From JBCCTX01 sp964468435 (GTDB lineage Bacteria > Bacteroidota > Bacteroidia > J057), in the NCBI GenBank assembly GCA_964468435.1, contig CAYXVE010000030.1:1-58520 (forward strand): 58,520 bases of DNA, given 5' to 3'. A program made the position numbers and the translations under genes. Below the pieces are notes generated by a model that made no database searches, had not been told where the DNA came from, and saw nothing but the letters and a program-made list of their open reading frames with translations. Of this stretch, positions 8,631-17,040 are shown piece after piece (position 1 is the stretch's first letter; each line of letters begins with the position of its first letter).

Positions 8631-11600
8631 TTACTTTTTCCCAATGATCACCCGCTGTACCTTTTCTTCATCTAACAGTTGGTTGAACTGTTTGAGTTGT
8701 ATAGACTGTATATCCTCTAATGGTGCAATAGTTTCTTCGTATTGTTTTTTCAGATCTTCATAACGCTCCTTCATACCATCAGTGGGACGATCGTCGTCGC
8801 TGATGACGACTCTGTACAATCTGGCTATGTGATTAGAAAACTTCCTGGGATAATTGATCTCATCCTGGGAGGTTTCGATCTTGTCCTGAAAGAGTTGATT
8901 TTCAATTTGATCCAGGACTTTTGTTAGTTCCTTCGCCTGCTGCGAGATCTTTTGAGAGTGGCCTACTCTGACAGCTCGTCTGGCGATGTCGTTGACTTGA
9001 GCTTTGATGCCGCGGATCTTGCGAATGGTTTCCTGAGATTCATTGATCCATGTTACCAGATCCTGCGCCATGTCAAATTGCTTCTGATAGTCCTCCTGAC
9101 TCACATCATCCCATCTGGGATCAGGAAGTATGTCAAATGACTGTTTTGAACTTTGTCCATTTACGGTTAGCGCAACTGTGTAAGTACCAGGAACAGCCTT
9201 AGGGCCCGGCTCGTTTCCAGCACTAAGTACCATAGCTACAAATCCCTTTACCATATCAGGTCCAGGATAGGTCAAATCCCAGGTATAATGATTCAATCCG
9301 GCAGATATGTCCAGTTTTCTATCCTTATGGCTAGAATCTGGATGGGTTGACCAGGTTTGTATAGTATTTCCATTGCTATCCTGTATGATTAAGGCAATCT
9401 TGTCTTCTGATTTGGGTTCTTCTTTGAGATAAACATACATGCTGGCAGGTCTTCCATTTCGCCCCCCCGTATTGGTTCGGTAAGTGTCTCTGGGTTTAAA
9501 TAAATGAAAATCTGCCTTGGCTACATTCCCATTGAGTTGATGGAGCAGAGAGAGATCTTCCAGTATCCAGAATGAACGCCCCTGAGTACTGATCACCAGA
9601 TCTCCTTCATGTACTTCCATATCAGTGATAGGGGTATGAGGTAAATTGAGTTGGAAAGATTGCCAGTTTTTACCGTCATTGAATGAGATGTACATGCCGA
9701 ATTCTGTACCTGCATATAGTAATCCTTTATGTTGGGGATCTTCGGCGATAGCTCTTACAAAGTGATTTTTAGGAATTCCATTATTGCCATTTGTAAGCAG
9801 AGTCCAGTTCTTTCCATAATCGTTAGTACGATAGAGATAAGGCTTGAAATCACCATATCGATAATTATAAACAGCCATAAAGGCCCTTTCCGGATCATGA
9901 ATGGAGAGTTCAATTTTATTGATGGTACCTTCGTCCGGCATATTATTCGGTGTGATATCATCCCAGCTTTCTCCCCCATTGCGCGTGATGTGTACCAGCC
10001 CGTCATCTGATCCTGCCCAGAGGGTACCGGGTTCCTTCGGGGATTCCTCCAGAGCGAAGATTGAGGAGTAGACCTCGACGCCTGTAGCGTCATGCTGGAT
10101 GGGACCTCCGGGAATACCGTGATACGAGTCCATACTACGAGTCAGGTCTGGACTGATGATCTCCCAGGTTTCACCTTGATCTGTGGATTTCATTACATAG
10201 TTACTTCCCTGGTATATCTCTTTGGGATTATGCTGGGAGACAAAGATGGGGAAATTCCATTGCCAGCGATACTTAAGATCTCGTTGTTCGGTACCTTCGG
10301 TGTAGTGCGGGTAAGCAGTAAGTTGTCTTACTTGTCCGGTTTCCAGGTTGGTGTAGGTAACCTCGCCGCTGTAGCTGGTAGCATATACGATGTGAGGATT
10401 TTCGGGGTCAACAGCTACATCTGCACTTTCACCACCACCCACTTCGTACCAGTGTTCTGTAGGAGTAAGATCGGGCAAAGCATATCCAGGTACTGAAATG
10501 GTGGAGTTGTCCTGCTGGCCTGCATAGAGGCGATAAGGAAACTGGTTGTCAACCGTTACACGGTAGAACTCAGACGTAGGCTGATTAAGTTGTGTGGACC
10601 AGCTTTCTCCACCATTGAGACTAACATTGGCACCACCATCGTTGCAATTGATCATGATATCTGTATTATCAGGGTTAATCCATACTCCGTGGTTGTCGCC
10701 ATGAGGGGTAGAGATGCGTAAGTCGAAAGACCGTCCACCGTCAATGGACTTATAAAAGCCTGTATTGCTGGCGTATAAGGTATTCTCATCCTGAGGATCT
10801 GCTGTAATGTGGGAATAGTACCATCCCCTTTGTCTCAGCTTGTGGTCGCGATTGATGCGTTTCCAGTTGGCACCACCATCATCAGAGCGGTAAAGTCCGC
10901 CCTTTTCTTCTTCCGCAGCCTGAATCTGGGCCCAGATCCGGTCGGGATTAACCGGAGAAATAGCCAGCCCAATTCTTCCCAGAAGACCTTGGGGAAGCCC
11001 CCCTTTTAGTTGATTCCAGGTCTCCCCTCCGTCTTTACTTTGCCAGATACCACCTTCCAGACCTCCATCGATCAATGTCCAGGGCTTTCGCTCAGCACGC
11101 CAGGAAGCTGCATACAGGATATTGGGATTGACTGGATGCATGACCATATCTATAACACCTGTCGTATCACTGATAAAGAGTATTTTTTTCCAGGTGTTTC
11201 CACCATCTTTGGTCCGGAAAACACCCCTTTCAGGGTTTGGAGCGAAGATATTTCCCAAAGCCGCTACATACACTACTTCTGGATTTTTGGGATGGATGAT
11301 AATTTTTCCGATTTGACCCGCTTTGTCCAGACCCACATGTTTCCACGTTTTTCCTTCGTCCGGAGACTTATACATCCCAATCCCTGCAGATATATTCCCT
11401 CTCGGGCAAGCTGAGCCTGTGCCTACATAAATGATATGAGGATCGGAAGGAGCAACTTCTACAGCTCCGATAGATCCGGCCTTGATCTGTCCGTCAGAAA
11501 TATTGTGCCAGGTATTTCCAGCATCACGTGTGCGCCAAACCCCACCACCGGTAGATCCCATATAGAAAGTATAGGGTTGTAAAGGAATACCTGTGATAGC

Positions 11601-11750
11601 TGTTACACGCCCTCCCCGGCTGGGCCCTGCCAGCCGGTAATCCAGTTTGTCAAACAAATTCGGAGGGTAGACCTGATTGGGATTTTCCTGTGCGGTACTG
11701 ATTAGGATAGATAAGATGAATGTACACAGATACGTAGTAGACAATTTCAT
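8631..11750 (-). CDS. Secreted VPS10/sortilin-like protein with BNR/Asp-box repeats
   Basis: From the ATG at 11750 this is 1039 residues with a signal peptide (MKLSTTYLCTFILSILISTAQ). A start 33 bases upstream is possible but adds residues ahead of the signal. The first ~700 residues contain at least ten Asp-box motifs (DGG-x-TW type: RDAGNTW, PDEGKTW, KDGGNTW, KDGGETW, DDGGANW, TDQGETW, NDYGKNW) that mark two stacked beta-propellers as in sortilin/VPS10 and xyloglucanase-like proteins. A C-terminal helical part (~residues 870-1039) follows. Such proteins are often labelled glycosyl hydrolase in Bacteroidota, but no catalytic residues can be assigned. It precedes the PVC dehydrogenase in a likely operon. 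Confidence 0.88.
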   Translation of the reverse strand: MKLSTTYLCTFILSILISTAQENPNQVYPPNLFDKLDYRLAGPSRGGRVTAITGIPLQPYTFYMGSTGGGVWRTRDAGNTWHNISDGQIKAGSIGAVEVAPSDPHIIYVGTGSACPRGNISAGIGMYKSPDEGKTWKHVGLDKAGQIGKIIIHPKNPEVVYVAALGNIFAPNPERGVFRTKDGGNTWKKILFISDTTGVIDMVMHPVNPNILYAASWRAERKPWTLIDGGLEGGIWQSKDGGETWNQLKGGLPQGLLGRIGLAISPVNPDRIWAQIQAAEEEKGGLYRSDDGGANWKRINRDHKLRQRGWYYSHITADPQDENTLYASNTGFYKSIDGGRSFDLRISTPHGDNHGVWINPDNTDIMINCNDGGANVSLNGGESWSTQLNQPTSEFYRVTVDNQFPYRLYAGQQDNSTISVPGYALPDLTPTEHWYEVGGGESADVAVDPENPHIVYATSYSGEVTYTNLETGQVRQLTAYPHYTEGTEQRDLKYRWQWNFPIFVSQHNPKEIYQGSNYVMKSTDQGETWEIISPDLTRSMDSYHGIPGGPIQHDATGVEVYSSIFALEESPKEPGTLWAGSDDGLVHITRNGGESWDDITPNNMPDEGTINKIELSIHDPERAFMAVYNYRYGDFKPYLYRTNDYGKNWTLLTNGNNGIPKNHFVRAIAEDPQHKGLLYAGTEFGMYISFNDGKNWQSFQLNLPHTPITDMEVHEGDLVISTQGRSFWILEDLSLLHQLNGNVAKADFHLFKPRDTYRTNTGGRNGRPASMYVYLKEEPKSEDKIALIIQDSNGNTIQTWSTHPDSSHKDRKLDISAGLNHYTWDLTYPGPDMVKGFVAMVLSAGNEPGPKAVPGTYTVALTVNGQSSKQSFDILPDPRWDDVSQEDYQKQFDMAQDLVTWINESQETIRKIRGIKAQVNDIARRAVRVGHSQKISQQAKELTKVLDQIENQLFQDKIETSQDEINYPRKFSNHIARLYRVVISDDDRPTDGMKERYEDLKKQYEETIAPLEDIQSIQLKQFNQLLDEEKVQRVIIGKK

Positions 11751-11846
11751 AATCAAATATTGAGATAAGGAATAAAAATACAATTTTTTAGGGGTTTTCA
11801 GTCTTTATTTTGTCTTACTGCTCTGGGTAAAGTATCCACTGACTGA

Positions 11847-12059
11847 AAGAGAACAGAGAATCCCCCAAAATCCATTTCCACATTGGTTTCAGGATTCAAA
11901 GCTGCCGCTACTAGTAGAATTAGCCTATTTCGAAACAGTCCATTTGCTCCAGTATGGCAAGCAAGATATCATGACCGAATTATTCGAAATAAAAATGAAT
12001 TCGATCGTATTTATCGATACATAGTGAATAATCCCTTAAATTGGGACAAAGATGAATGA
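11847..12059 (+). pseudogene. C-terminal remnant of a REP-associated tyrosine transposase (Y1/TnpA-REP)
   Basis: The frame from 11847 to the TGA at 12057-12059 is open for 70 codons but has no start codon. It contains the blocks GFKAAATSRI, APVWQARYHDRIIRN and YRYIVNNPLNWDKDE, which match the conserved C-terminal part of TnpA-REP proteins (usual forms GFKSAVT, W-RNYYDHIIRN and YIINNPxxW). The HUH and Tyr catalytic part is missing, because a stop codon lies directly upstream. This is the dead tail of a housekeeping-type transposase that moves or maintains REP hairpins. No REP-like repeat was recognised nearby. Confidence 0.75.
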
Positions 12060-12095
12060 TCCTGAATTTAGGGATAAGAAGACAACCCTCCTTCC

Positions 12096-12126
12096 TTGTT
12101 TTCGTAATAACTAATTGCTACATTTG
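12096..12126 (+). promoter_or_regulatory. Bacteroidota-type promoter of mazEF
   Basis: A TTG at 12096-12098 is followed after 20 bases by TACATTTG at 12119-12126. This fits the TTTG-N19-21-TAnnTTTG pattern of the Bacteroidota primary sigma factor. It ends 24 bases before the mazE ATG, a normal leader length. Confidence 0.6.
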
Positions 12127-12134
12127 TAATTACA
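12125..12134. promoter_or_regulatory. Candidate operator for the MazE/MazF complex
   Basis: The 10-base perfect palindrome TGTAATTACA overlaps the end of the promoter -7 box and lies 16 bases before the mazE start. MazE-type antitoxins repress their own promoter by binding palindromes at this place, so this is a reasonable operator. A palindrome this short can occur by chance. Confidence 0.35.
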
Positions 12135-12150
12135 TTGTAAATACATCATC

Positions 12151-12396
12151 ATGGAACTGTCAGTGATCAAAATTGGGAATTCGAAGGGGATACGTCTGGG
12201 AAAGACGATTCTGGAGCGTTATGGGATCAAGGACAAGGTCGAACTGATCCTGGAAGATCACTGTCTGGTGCTGAAACCAGTCGAGCAGCCGCGACAGGGC
12301 TGGGAAGCAGCTTTTCAGGAGATGCACGCCAATGGAGATGATGAACTCCTGATTGATGATGTATTCCTGGATGAAACCCTTGATGAATGGCAGTAG
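12151..12396 (+). CDS. mazE: MazE-like antitoxin (AbrB/SpoVT swapped-hairpin domain)
   Basis: An 81-residue antitoxin. Residues 1-48 form the AbrB/MazE DNA-binding domain (IKIGNSKGIRLGKTIL...VELILEDHCLVLKP), which dimerises and binds the operator. Residues 50-81 are acidic (DDELLIDDVFLDE) and would wrap around the toxin and block its active site. It overlaps mazF by 10 bases, the usual arrangement that keeps the antitoxin made first. It is located directly after a dead transposase tail at the edge of an accessory island. Confidence 0.92.
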   Translation: MELSVIKIGNSKGIRLGKTILERYGIKDKVELILEDHCLVLKPVEQPRQGWEAAFQEMHANGDDELLIDDVFLDETLDEWQ

Positions 12397-12713
12397 TCAG
12401 GCAATACCAGGTTGTCGTAGTCAATCTGGATCCTACACAGGGAAGTGAAATCCGGAAAACCCGCCCTTGTGTGATCATTTCTCCCGACGAAATGAACAAA
12501 CACCTCAAGACAGTCGTCATAGCCCCTATCACATCAGCATCCAAACAATACCCCACTCGCATCGAAGTCAAAGTCATGGGAAAAAGAGGATGGGTGGTCA
12601 TCGATCAAGTTCGCACAATCGATAAATCACGTATCATCAAACAAGGAAAATCACTTAGCAAAGCTGAGATACAGGCCGTAAAGGAAGTACTCAGAGAGAC
12701 GTTTGTAGATTGA
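12387..12713 (+). CDS. mazF: MazF/PemK family mRNA interferase toxin
   Basis: A 108-residue ribosome-independent endoribonuclease of the MazF/PemK family. Family features in order are the N-terminal YQVVVVNLDPTQGSEIRKTRPCVIIS, which contains the catalytic Arg region, then VVIAPITSA, with the conserved Thr/Ser of the active site, and VVIDQVRTID near the middle, a hallmark of the family. It is full length. The ATG lies inside the end of mazE, in another frame. Together with mazE it makes a complete type II toxin-antitoxin pair. Confidence 0.94.
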   Translation: MAVVRQYQVVVVNLDPTQGSEIRKTRPCVIISPDEMNKHLKTVVIAPITSASKQYPTRIEVKVMGKRGWVVIDQVRTIDKSRIIKQGKSLSKAEIQAVKEVLRETFVD

Positions 12714-12717
12714 TATT

Positions 12718-12855
12718 TCAAATGTACCTGTTAATTTCCTCTAGCCCTAATAGAGACAATGCAGGGTCTCCAGGATCATTTAATGTATGAGTTGCTCTTA
12801 ATTTACAAAGTATGAGGAATTTACTTATTTCTTTAACTACCAGGATTACATGCAC
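12718..12855 (-). CDS. Possible short ORF downstream of the C58 protease, or a gene remnant
   Basis: On the minus strand a 45-codon frame runs from a GTG at 12855 to a TGA at 12718-12720, starting 31 bases after the C58 protease stop and on the same strand. The peptide reads like protein (VVKEISKFLIL followed by NDPGDPALSLLGLEEINRYI) and not like random translation. It could be a small co-transcribed partner of the protease or the tail of a lost gene. I do not recognise a family, and the start codon is a guess. Confidence 0.25.
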   Translation of the reverse strand: MHVILVVKEISKFLILCKLRATHTLNDPGDPALSLLGLEEINRYI

Positions 12856-12885
12856 TTTATATATCTATATAAGATGGATATTGAA

Positions 12886-13746
12886 TCACTTTTTCTGATA
12901 ACGGTCGACACTGAATTTACCAGAGAATATGTCAAAGGCGCTTTTTTGATTTTCAGCTCTCTTGGAATAGCATTCCTGCCACCATTCGAACAATTGATCA
13001 ACGGAAGCAAATTCAAATTCCCCCAGATTGGGATCAAAATAACACGTATTAGGGCCATTAAAACAGTCGAGCCCTACTGTATGAGCGTTCAGGTCGTTGG
13101 TTAAGAATGAATACTTAGCCACATAGTTTTTATTCTTTACCTCGTAAAATGATTTTTTTAAATTTTGTGCATTTGAAACATCATAATGGCCAGTAAAATT
13201 GTGTGATGGAAAATTATCATATGAATTACTTCTTGTAAGACTTTGTTTGGGACTACGTGTTTGTTGAGGACTTTTTCTGGGACTATGTGGTTGTTTGGGA
13301 CTTAGTCTGGGACTGGCTGGACCAGATATCGGTATTCCAGATTGATTAGAAATAAACGAAGCTACTTCCTTTAATGCTTTTTTATTTTCTCCTCTCGTAT
13401 TTTCTCCTATGTCTCCATGGGTGATATATCGCCGATCTTTATTGTTGTTGATAAATATTTTTTGAAGCCTGCGAGCTTTGATTAATCCCAAATCAGTCCT
13501 TTTGATCATCATCTTATCCAAGTTAAAATCATATTCCTCCTCCTCTTCAGCATTATACCAAGTTGTCCCTTCGTGACTTAATTCAGTGAATTTTTTTTCA
13601 TCCCAAAACAACTTGCCCTGAAGCCTTCTCCTTACCCACCAGGATACATATCCCAGACAATTTCCCCCTTCGTATGCTCCTTGATCAAAGGCTCTGAAGG
13701 AAGCTTTTTTCTTTTGGGCTAACGCTCTTATTTCTTTATTATTCAT
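12886..13746 (-). CDS. YopT/AvrPphB-like (peptidase C58) cysteine protease
   Basis: A 286-residue protein that carries what looks like the full catalytic triad of clan CA family C58: Cys30 in EGGNCLGYVSWWVR, His222 in NAHTVGLD and Asp238 in CYFDPNLGEFEF. The His-Asp distance of 16 residues and the (Y/F)FDPN-G-F block are as in YopT, whose family clips prenylated Rho GTPases or kinases in eukaryotic hosts. The core is split by a 10-residue repeat linker rich in Ser-Pro-Arg/Lys at ~145-170. No signal peptide is seen, so export would need a dedicated system, or it works inside the cell or as a toxin module. It stands alone, convergent with mazEF. The C58 call rests on motif spacing, not on alignment. 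Confidence 0.66.
   Translation of the reverse strand: MNNKEIRALAQKKKASFRAFDQGAYEGGNCLGYVSWWVRRRLQGKLFWDEKKFTELSHEGTTWYNAEEEEEYDFNLDKMMIKRTDLGLIKARRLQKIFINNNKDRRYITHGDIGENTRGENKKALKEVASFISNQSGIPISGPASPRLSPKQPHSPRKSPQQTRSPKQSLTRSNSYDNFPSHNFTGHYDVSNAQNLKKSFYEVKNKNYVAKYSFLTNDLNAHTVGLDCFNGPNTCYFDPNLGEFEFASVDQLFEWWQECYSKRAENQKSAFDIFSGKFSVDRYQKK
13237..13314 (-). repeat. 30-bp tandem repeat coding the SPR/SPK linker of the C58 protease
   Basis: About 2.5 copies of a 30-base unit encode SPRLSPKQPH, SPRKSPQQTR and SPKQSLTRSN. On the plus strand it shows as repeats of ctgggact/gggacta separated by gttg-rich pieces. The repeat is in frame, so copy number changes would only lengthen or shorten the linker between the Cys and the His/Asp halves of the protease. 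Confidence 0.6.
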
Positions 13747-13934
13747 CGGAAGGTAAATGTTTGCTATCCAGGTATTGAGGTTTTCTAATGAAAATATAAG
13801 TTAAGCATTTAATTAGGAAATATCATGAGCTGGAAGGCTGAATATCGTATAAATAACAAATAAAAATTATCATTATTAGGTTTGTAAATGTATCTGATTC
13901 AGAAAAATCAACAACTCAGCATAACATAGTGATT

Positions 13935-16310
13935 CTACATTCCTAACCCGTGTGTTCCCAGCTTCTCAATCAATGCCTTAAAGCCAGGGGTATCCCGAAG
14001 GACCTCAAATTCAAAGTCAACTTCGATCCAGTTGAGTTCGTTGTCTTGGCGGGCGTAAGCTTCTTCTAGTAGATCTAGCGCCCGATCTGGCTGATCCAGC
14101 ATCGCGTAGATCTTGGCGGCAAAGTAAGCAGTATACTTTTCTCCTTGTCTATGTCTTTCGACAAGTTCATTAGCAAAAGTGAGCGCCACGTCCCTATCAC
14201 CTGCTACGGCATAGGCTACACCTAAATCGCCCAGGATAGAAGCTGAGCGGGAACTCAGGCGATTGAGTTGCTGAGTCAGATAGCTGATGGCTTGCTGGGG
14301 TTTTCCCTGAAATGTATAAATAGCTCCTTTCATGCTGATACTCGCCTGATGATTGGCAAACAACTGCAAGGCAGTATCAATCGCTGTACTGGCTCTATTA
14401 AACTGGCGATCATAGAAATATGCTTGCCCCAGGACGAAATAGTTCCAGAAAAAATGTGGATTGGTACTCAATGCTTGTTGGGCTACCCGTTGGCTTTCTA
14501 CGAAATTGCGTCTTAATGTCAGTACCATGGCATAACCAGATAGTCCGAAGTCTCCATTGGGATCTATCTGGGCAGCCTGTTGGAGATATTTTTCAGCTTT
14601 ACCTCTGTCGAGCAGCCATAAATTCATCCAACCCAACACCTTATAGTATTTACCTTGTATGACTGGGACATCTGCAATCTTGGCTAGCTCCTCCTGAACC
14701 TTGGGATACATCTGATCCGCACTCTCATCACCCCAGCTTCCAGCAAGTGTGCAATAGGTCCACGCAAGCCAGGCACGTGCCATATGAAAATCAGGGTCAA
14801 GCTTCAGGGCTTTTTCAAATAATCCCGTAGCCTGATGCAATGCACTGGGATGAGCCTGGTAAAAACGATATTTCCCCTGTAAATATAGATTGTAGGCTTC
14901 TGTATTCTGTGTGGGAAATGTGGTAAAAATTGAGTCAGACTGCAGGTCAAATGTATTCCGTAAATTCCTTATTACTTCCTGTGCAATGGCATTCTGAAAG
15001 GCAAATACTTCCTGTCGGGTACGTATAAAGCTTTCTGCCCATCTCAACTCGCCACTCCTTGCTTCAATAAACTGTATACTTACCTTAAATTGATCATCCA
15101 GCTCTTGCACATTTCCCTTGATCAGGTAAGGCACCTGCAGTTCCTTTCCAATCTCCAGAGGAGATTTCTGGGTGTTTACATATTGTGCAGATGATTGGCG
15201 GGAGATTACCCTTAATCCTTCTACTTTAGAGAGCTGGATGATAATATCATCTGTGAGGCCCTCTGCCAGATAATCCCGGGAAGTGCGATTTTCAAATGGC
15301 AAAACGGCGATTCTGATAGAAGAATTTCCAGTTGCATGACGGTCCGTGAGAAGTCCTGATCCCCATACTCCTAAAAGGAGTATAGCCAAAATTCCCAGAC
15401 CAACAAGTAGGTTGCTATGCTTTTTTCTGTATCGTGTTGACTGATTATGCCGATTCAGGATGGGTTCCGTAGAAATAATCTGTTCGTGAAGTGCTTTCAT
15501 TTCCTCTCCGGGTTCGACTTCCAGGTCTTCATCCAGTAACTGTACATAGTCCTGATAGGCTTTTAGGGCTTTGTTTCGCGCACCAAGTTCATACAAAGAA
15601 CGGATGTACAAGATGTTGACTTGTTCGGGATATGGATCTAGTTGAAGCAATTGTCCTGCATAAGTACAGGCAAGATCGATATTTCCCCGTTGCTGATAGT
15701 GATAGGCCAGTTGTTGAAGGCATTGGATTACCTTTTGATGGGTTTCAGCTCTTATGGTCTCGATCCATTCATCATAAGCTGGCGAGGCAGGGACGTAAAA
15801 ATTATGGAGAAATGGTCCTTGATAGTCTTTGATAAGTAATTCCATTTGAGGAATATCTATCGCATTAGTCTGAGCTGCATCTGTGTAAAATCGATCCAGA
15901 TCTGTACTGATATTTGCTTCAGGGTGGAGGCTTACAGTTTTGCGTCCGGTTTGTAGTAACTGTATCTCGTTTCCATTTGCATCAGTTACGATGGGGATTT
16001 CCTTACGTATCTGGTAGAGTGTTTGCCGGAGGTTTTGCAGTGCAGAGGATTGAGGCATTCCTGGCCACAGGAGATCGGTTAGTTGTTCCTTGGATACAGG
16101 TTCGCCTGGATGTGATGTATGTCTGGTGGCGAGATAAAATAGTAGTGCCTGGGCCTTGGTCGTAGGAAGGCTATCTAGAGCCGATCCGCAATAGCGGATC
16201 TCAGGCATACTGAAGAGTTGTATGTGTAAATATGCTTTTGACAAATCTTTCACACGATCGGAATTACCTGCCTGCATGATATTGACACTTATTTGACGGT
16301 ATTGTTTCAC
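13935..16310 (-). CDS. Membrane-anchored BTAD (SARP-type) regulator with TolB-like and TPR domains
   Basis: A 791-residue multidomain protein. Residues ~25-125 look like the winged-helix DNA-binding part of SARP regulators (TTKAQALLFYLA...LTDLLWPGM...NLRQTLYQIRK). Residues ~130-280 are the bacterial transcriptional activation domain with TPR-like helices. One membrane helix follows at ~300-322 (LLVGLGILAILLLGVWGSGLL), then a periplasmic FlgO/TolB-N-like domain (IAVLPFENRT...YLAEGLTDDIIIQLS) at ~333-450 and TPR repeats to the end. This arrangement suggests a regulator that senses on the outside and acts on DNA at the membrane, as with ToxR/CadC. No clear target; the gene sits alone. Confidence 0.85.
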   Translation of the reverse strand: MKQYRQISVNIMQAGNSDRVKDLSKAYLHIQLFSMPEIRYCGSALDSLPTTKAQALLFYLATRHTSHPGEPVSKEQLTDLLWPGMPQSSALQNLRQTLYQIRKEIPIVTDANGNEIQLLQTGRKTVSLHPEANISTDLDRFYTDAAQTNAIDIPQMELLIKDYQGPFLHNFYVPASPAYDEWIETIRAETHQKVIQCLQQLAYHYQQRGNIDLACTYAGQLLQLDPYPEQVNILYIRSLYELGARNKALKAYQDYVQLLDEDLEVEPGEEMKALHEQIISTEPILNRHNQSTRYRKKHSNLLVGLGILAILLLGVWGSGLLTDRHATGNSSIRIAVLPFENRTSRDYLAEGLTDDIIIQLSKVEGLRVISRQSSAQYVNTQKSPLEIGKELQVPYLIKGNVQELDDQFKVSIQFIEARSGELRWAESFIRTRQEVFAFQNAIAQEVIRNLRNTFDLQSDSIFTTFPTQNTEAYNLYLQGKYRFYQAHPSALHQATGLFEKALKLDPDFHMARAWLAWTYCTLAGSWGDESADQMYPKVQEELAKIADVPVIQGKYYKVLGWMNLWLLDRGKAEKYLQQAAQIDPNGDFGLSGYAMVLTLRRNFVESQRVAQQALSTNPHFFWNYFVLGQAYFYDRQFNRASTAIDTALQLFANHQASISMKGAIYTFQGKPQQAISYLTQQLNRLSSRSASILGDLGVAYAVAGDRDVALTFANELVERHRQGEKYTAYFAAKIYAMLDQPDRALDLLEEAYARQDNELNWIEVDFEFEVLRDTPGFKALIEKLGTHGLGM

Positions 16311-16425
16311 CTTGGTACTACATAAAGCTACCCATTTTTACCACGAATAGAAGCAAGTAACTCTTTTTACCAGAGCTTAGTGCGCTAACTACATAAAGAT
16401 AAAGTTAACTAAATGTGTGTATTTA

Positions 16426-16467
16426 GTACACTGTAATCAAAATTACTCTACTTTGATTACAGAGTAC
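16426..16467. repeat. 16-bp inverted repeat upstream of the BTAD regulator and the DUF4143 relic
   Basis: The left arm at 16426-16441 (gtacactgtaatcaaa) and the right arm at 16452-16467 pair at 15 of 16 positions around a 10-base spacer. It lies 116 bases upstream of the BTAD regulator start, so it may be that gene's operator. It also lies just before the broken DUF4143 ATPase; the intact copies of that family carry inverted repeats at their starts, so it may be the left-over start repeat of the dead gene. No T-run follows, so it is not a terminator. Confidence 0.5.
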
Positions 16468-16484
16468 TTAGCGTAACAGATTAT

Positions 16485-17040
16485 GATCAATAGATACGTA
16501 TCTAGAACTTCAAATTATCGCCACAGGATTTTCCAGGTTTAACCTGGCAAATCAAACCCATGAATCCTTAATAGGTAGAGTCCTACAATTTATCCTCTAT
16601 CCTCGATCATATCAAGAATTGTTGTGCTTGTATAATTCTTTTGAAAGATCTGCGGTAGTGGATCATTTGCTTATTTATTGCACAGGTCTCAGAAAAAGAC
16701 GCAAGGCTTCTATTAGATGAATTGACGAATAGATATCTATGTCAAGATGTATTAGCATTTGAAAACCTTAAACGTTCAGATATTATAAACAAATTATTGC
16801 AATTGCTAGCCTTACAAACTGGTTGTGAAGTGCTAATGAATGAATTAGCAGGTACATTACAGACTAATAGACGTACAATAGATTGGCTAAAGAAAACGTT
16901 TGTGTTTTCCGTTTGAGATCAAATGGAAGCTCAACAATCCCAAAGAACTCTCTGACTACAGCAAAAACTACCCAGGCAGCGAGTTCATGTTTCTGGATCG
17001 CCAAAATTTTGAACCTTCTGTATCAGATGCCTACTGGTAA
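16485..17040 (+). pseudogene. AAA-DUF4143 ATPase relic with deletions and frameshifts
   Basis: Parts of a DUF4143-type ATPase are readable in order but in different frames. First comes IIATGFSRFNLANQTHESLIGR with LYPRSYQELL (frame from ~16490), which follows the Walker B region in intact genes. Next is LLLDELTNRYLCQDVLAF with LLQLLALQTGCEVLMNELA and TNRRTID (16659-16900), the winged-helix part. Last is FEIKWKLNNPKELSDY with YPGSEFMFLDRQNF (16912-17040), the end of the nuclease-like domain. Walker A and B are gone, and so is most of the segment between the winged helix and the C-terminus. The final stop overlaps the end of the convergent molybdopterin gene by 18 bases. Confidence 0.78.

Noticed and set aside
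13237..13314. SPR/SPK repeat as a CRISPR-like array
   Set aside because: Only ~2.5 copies of a 30-bp unit without spacers, in frame within a protein; it is a coding tandem repeat.
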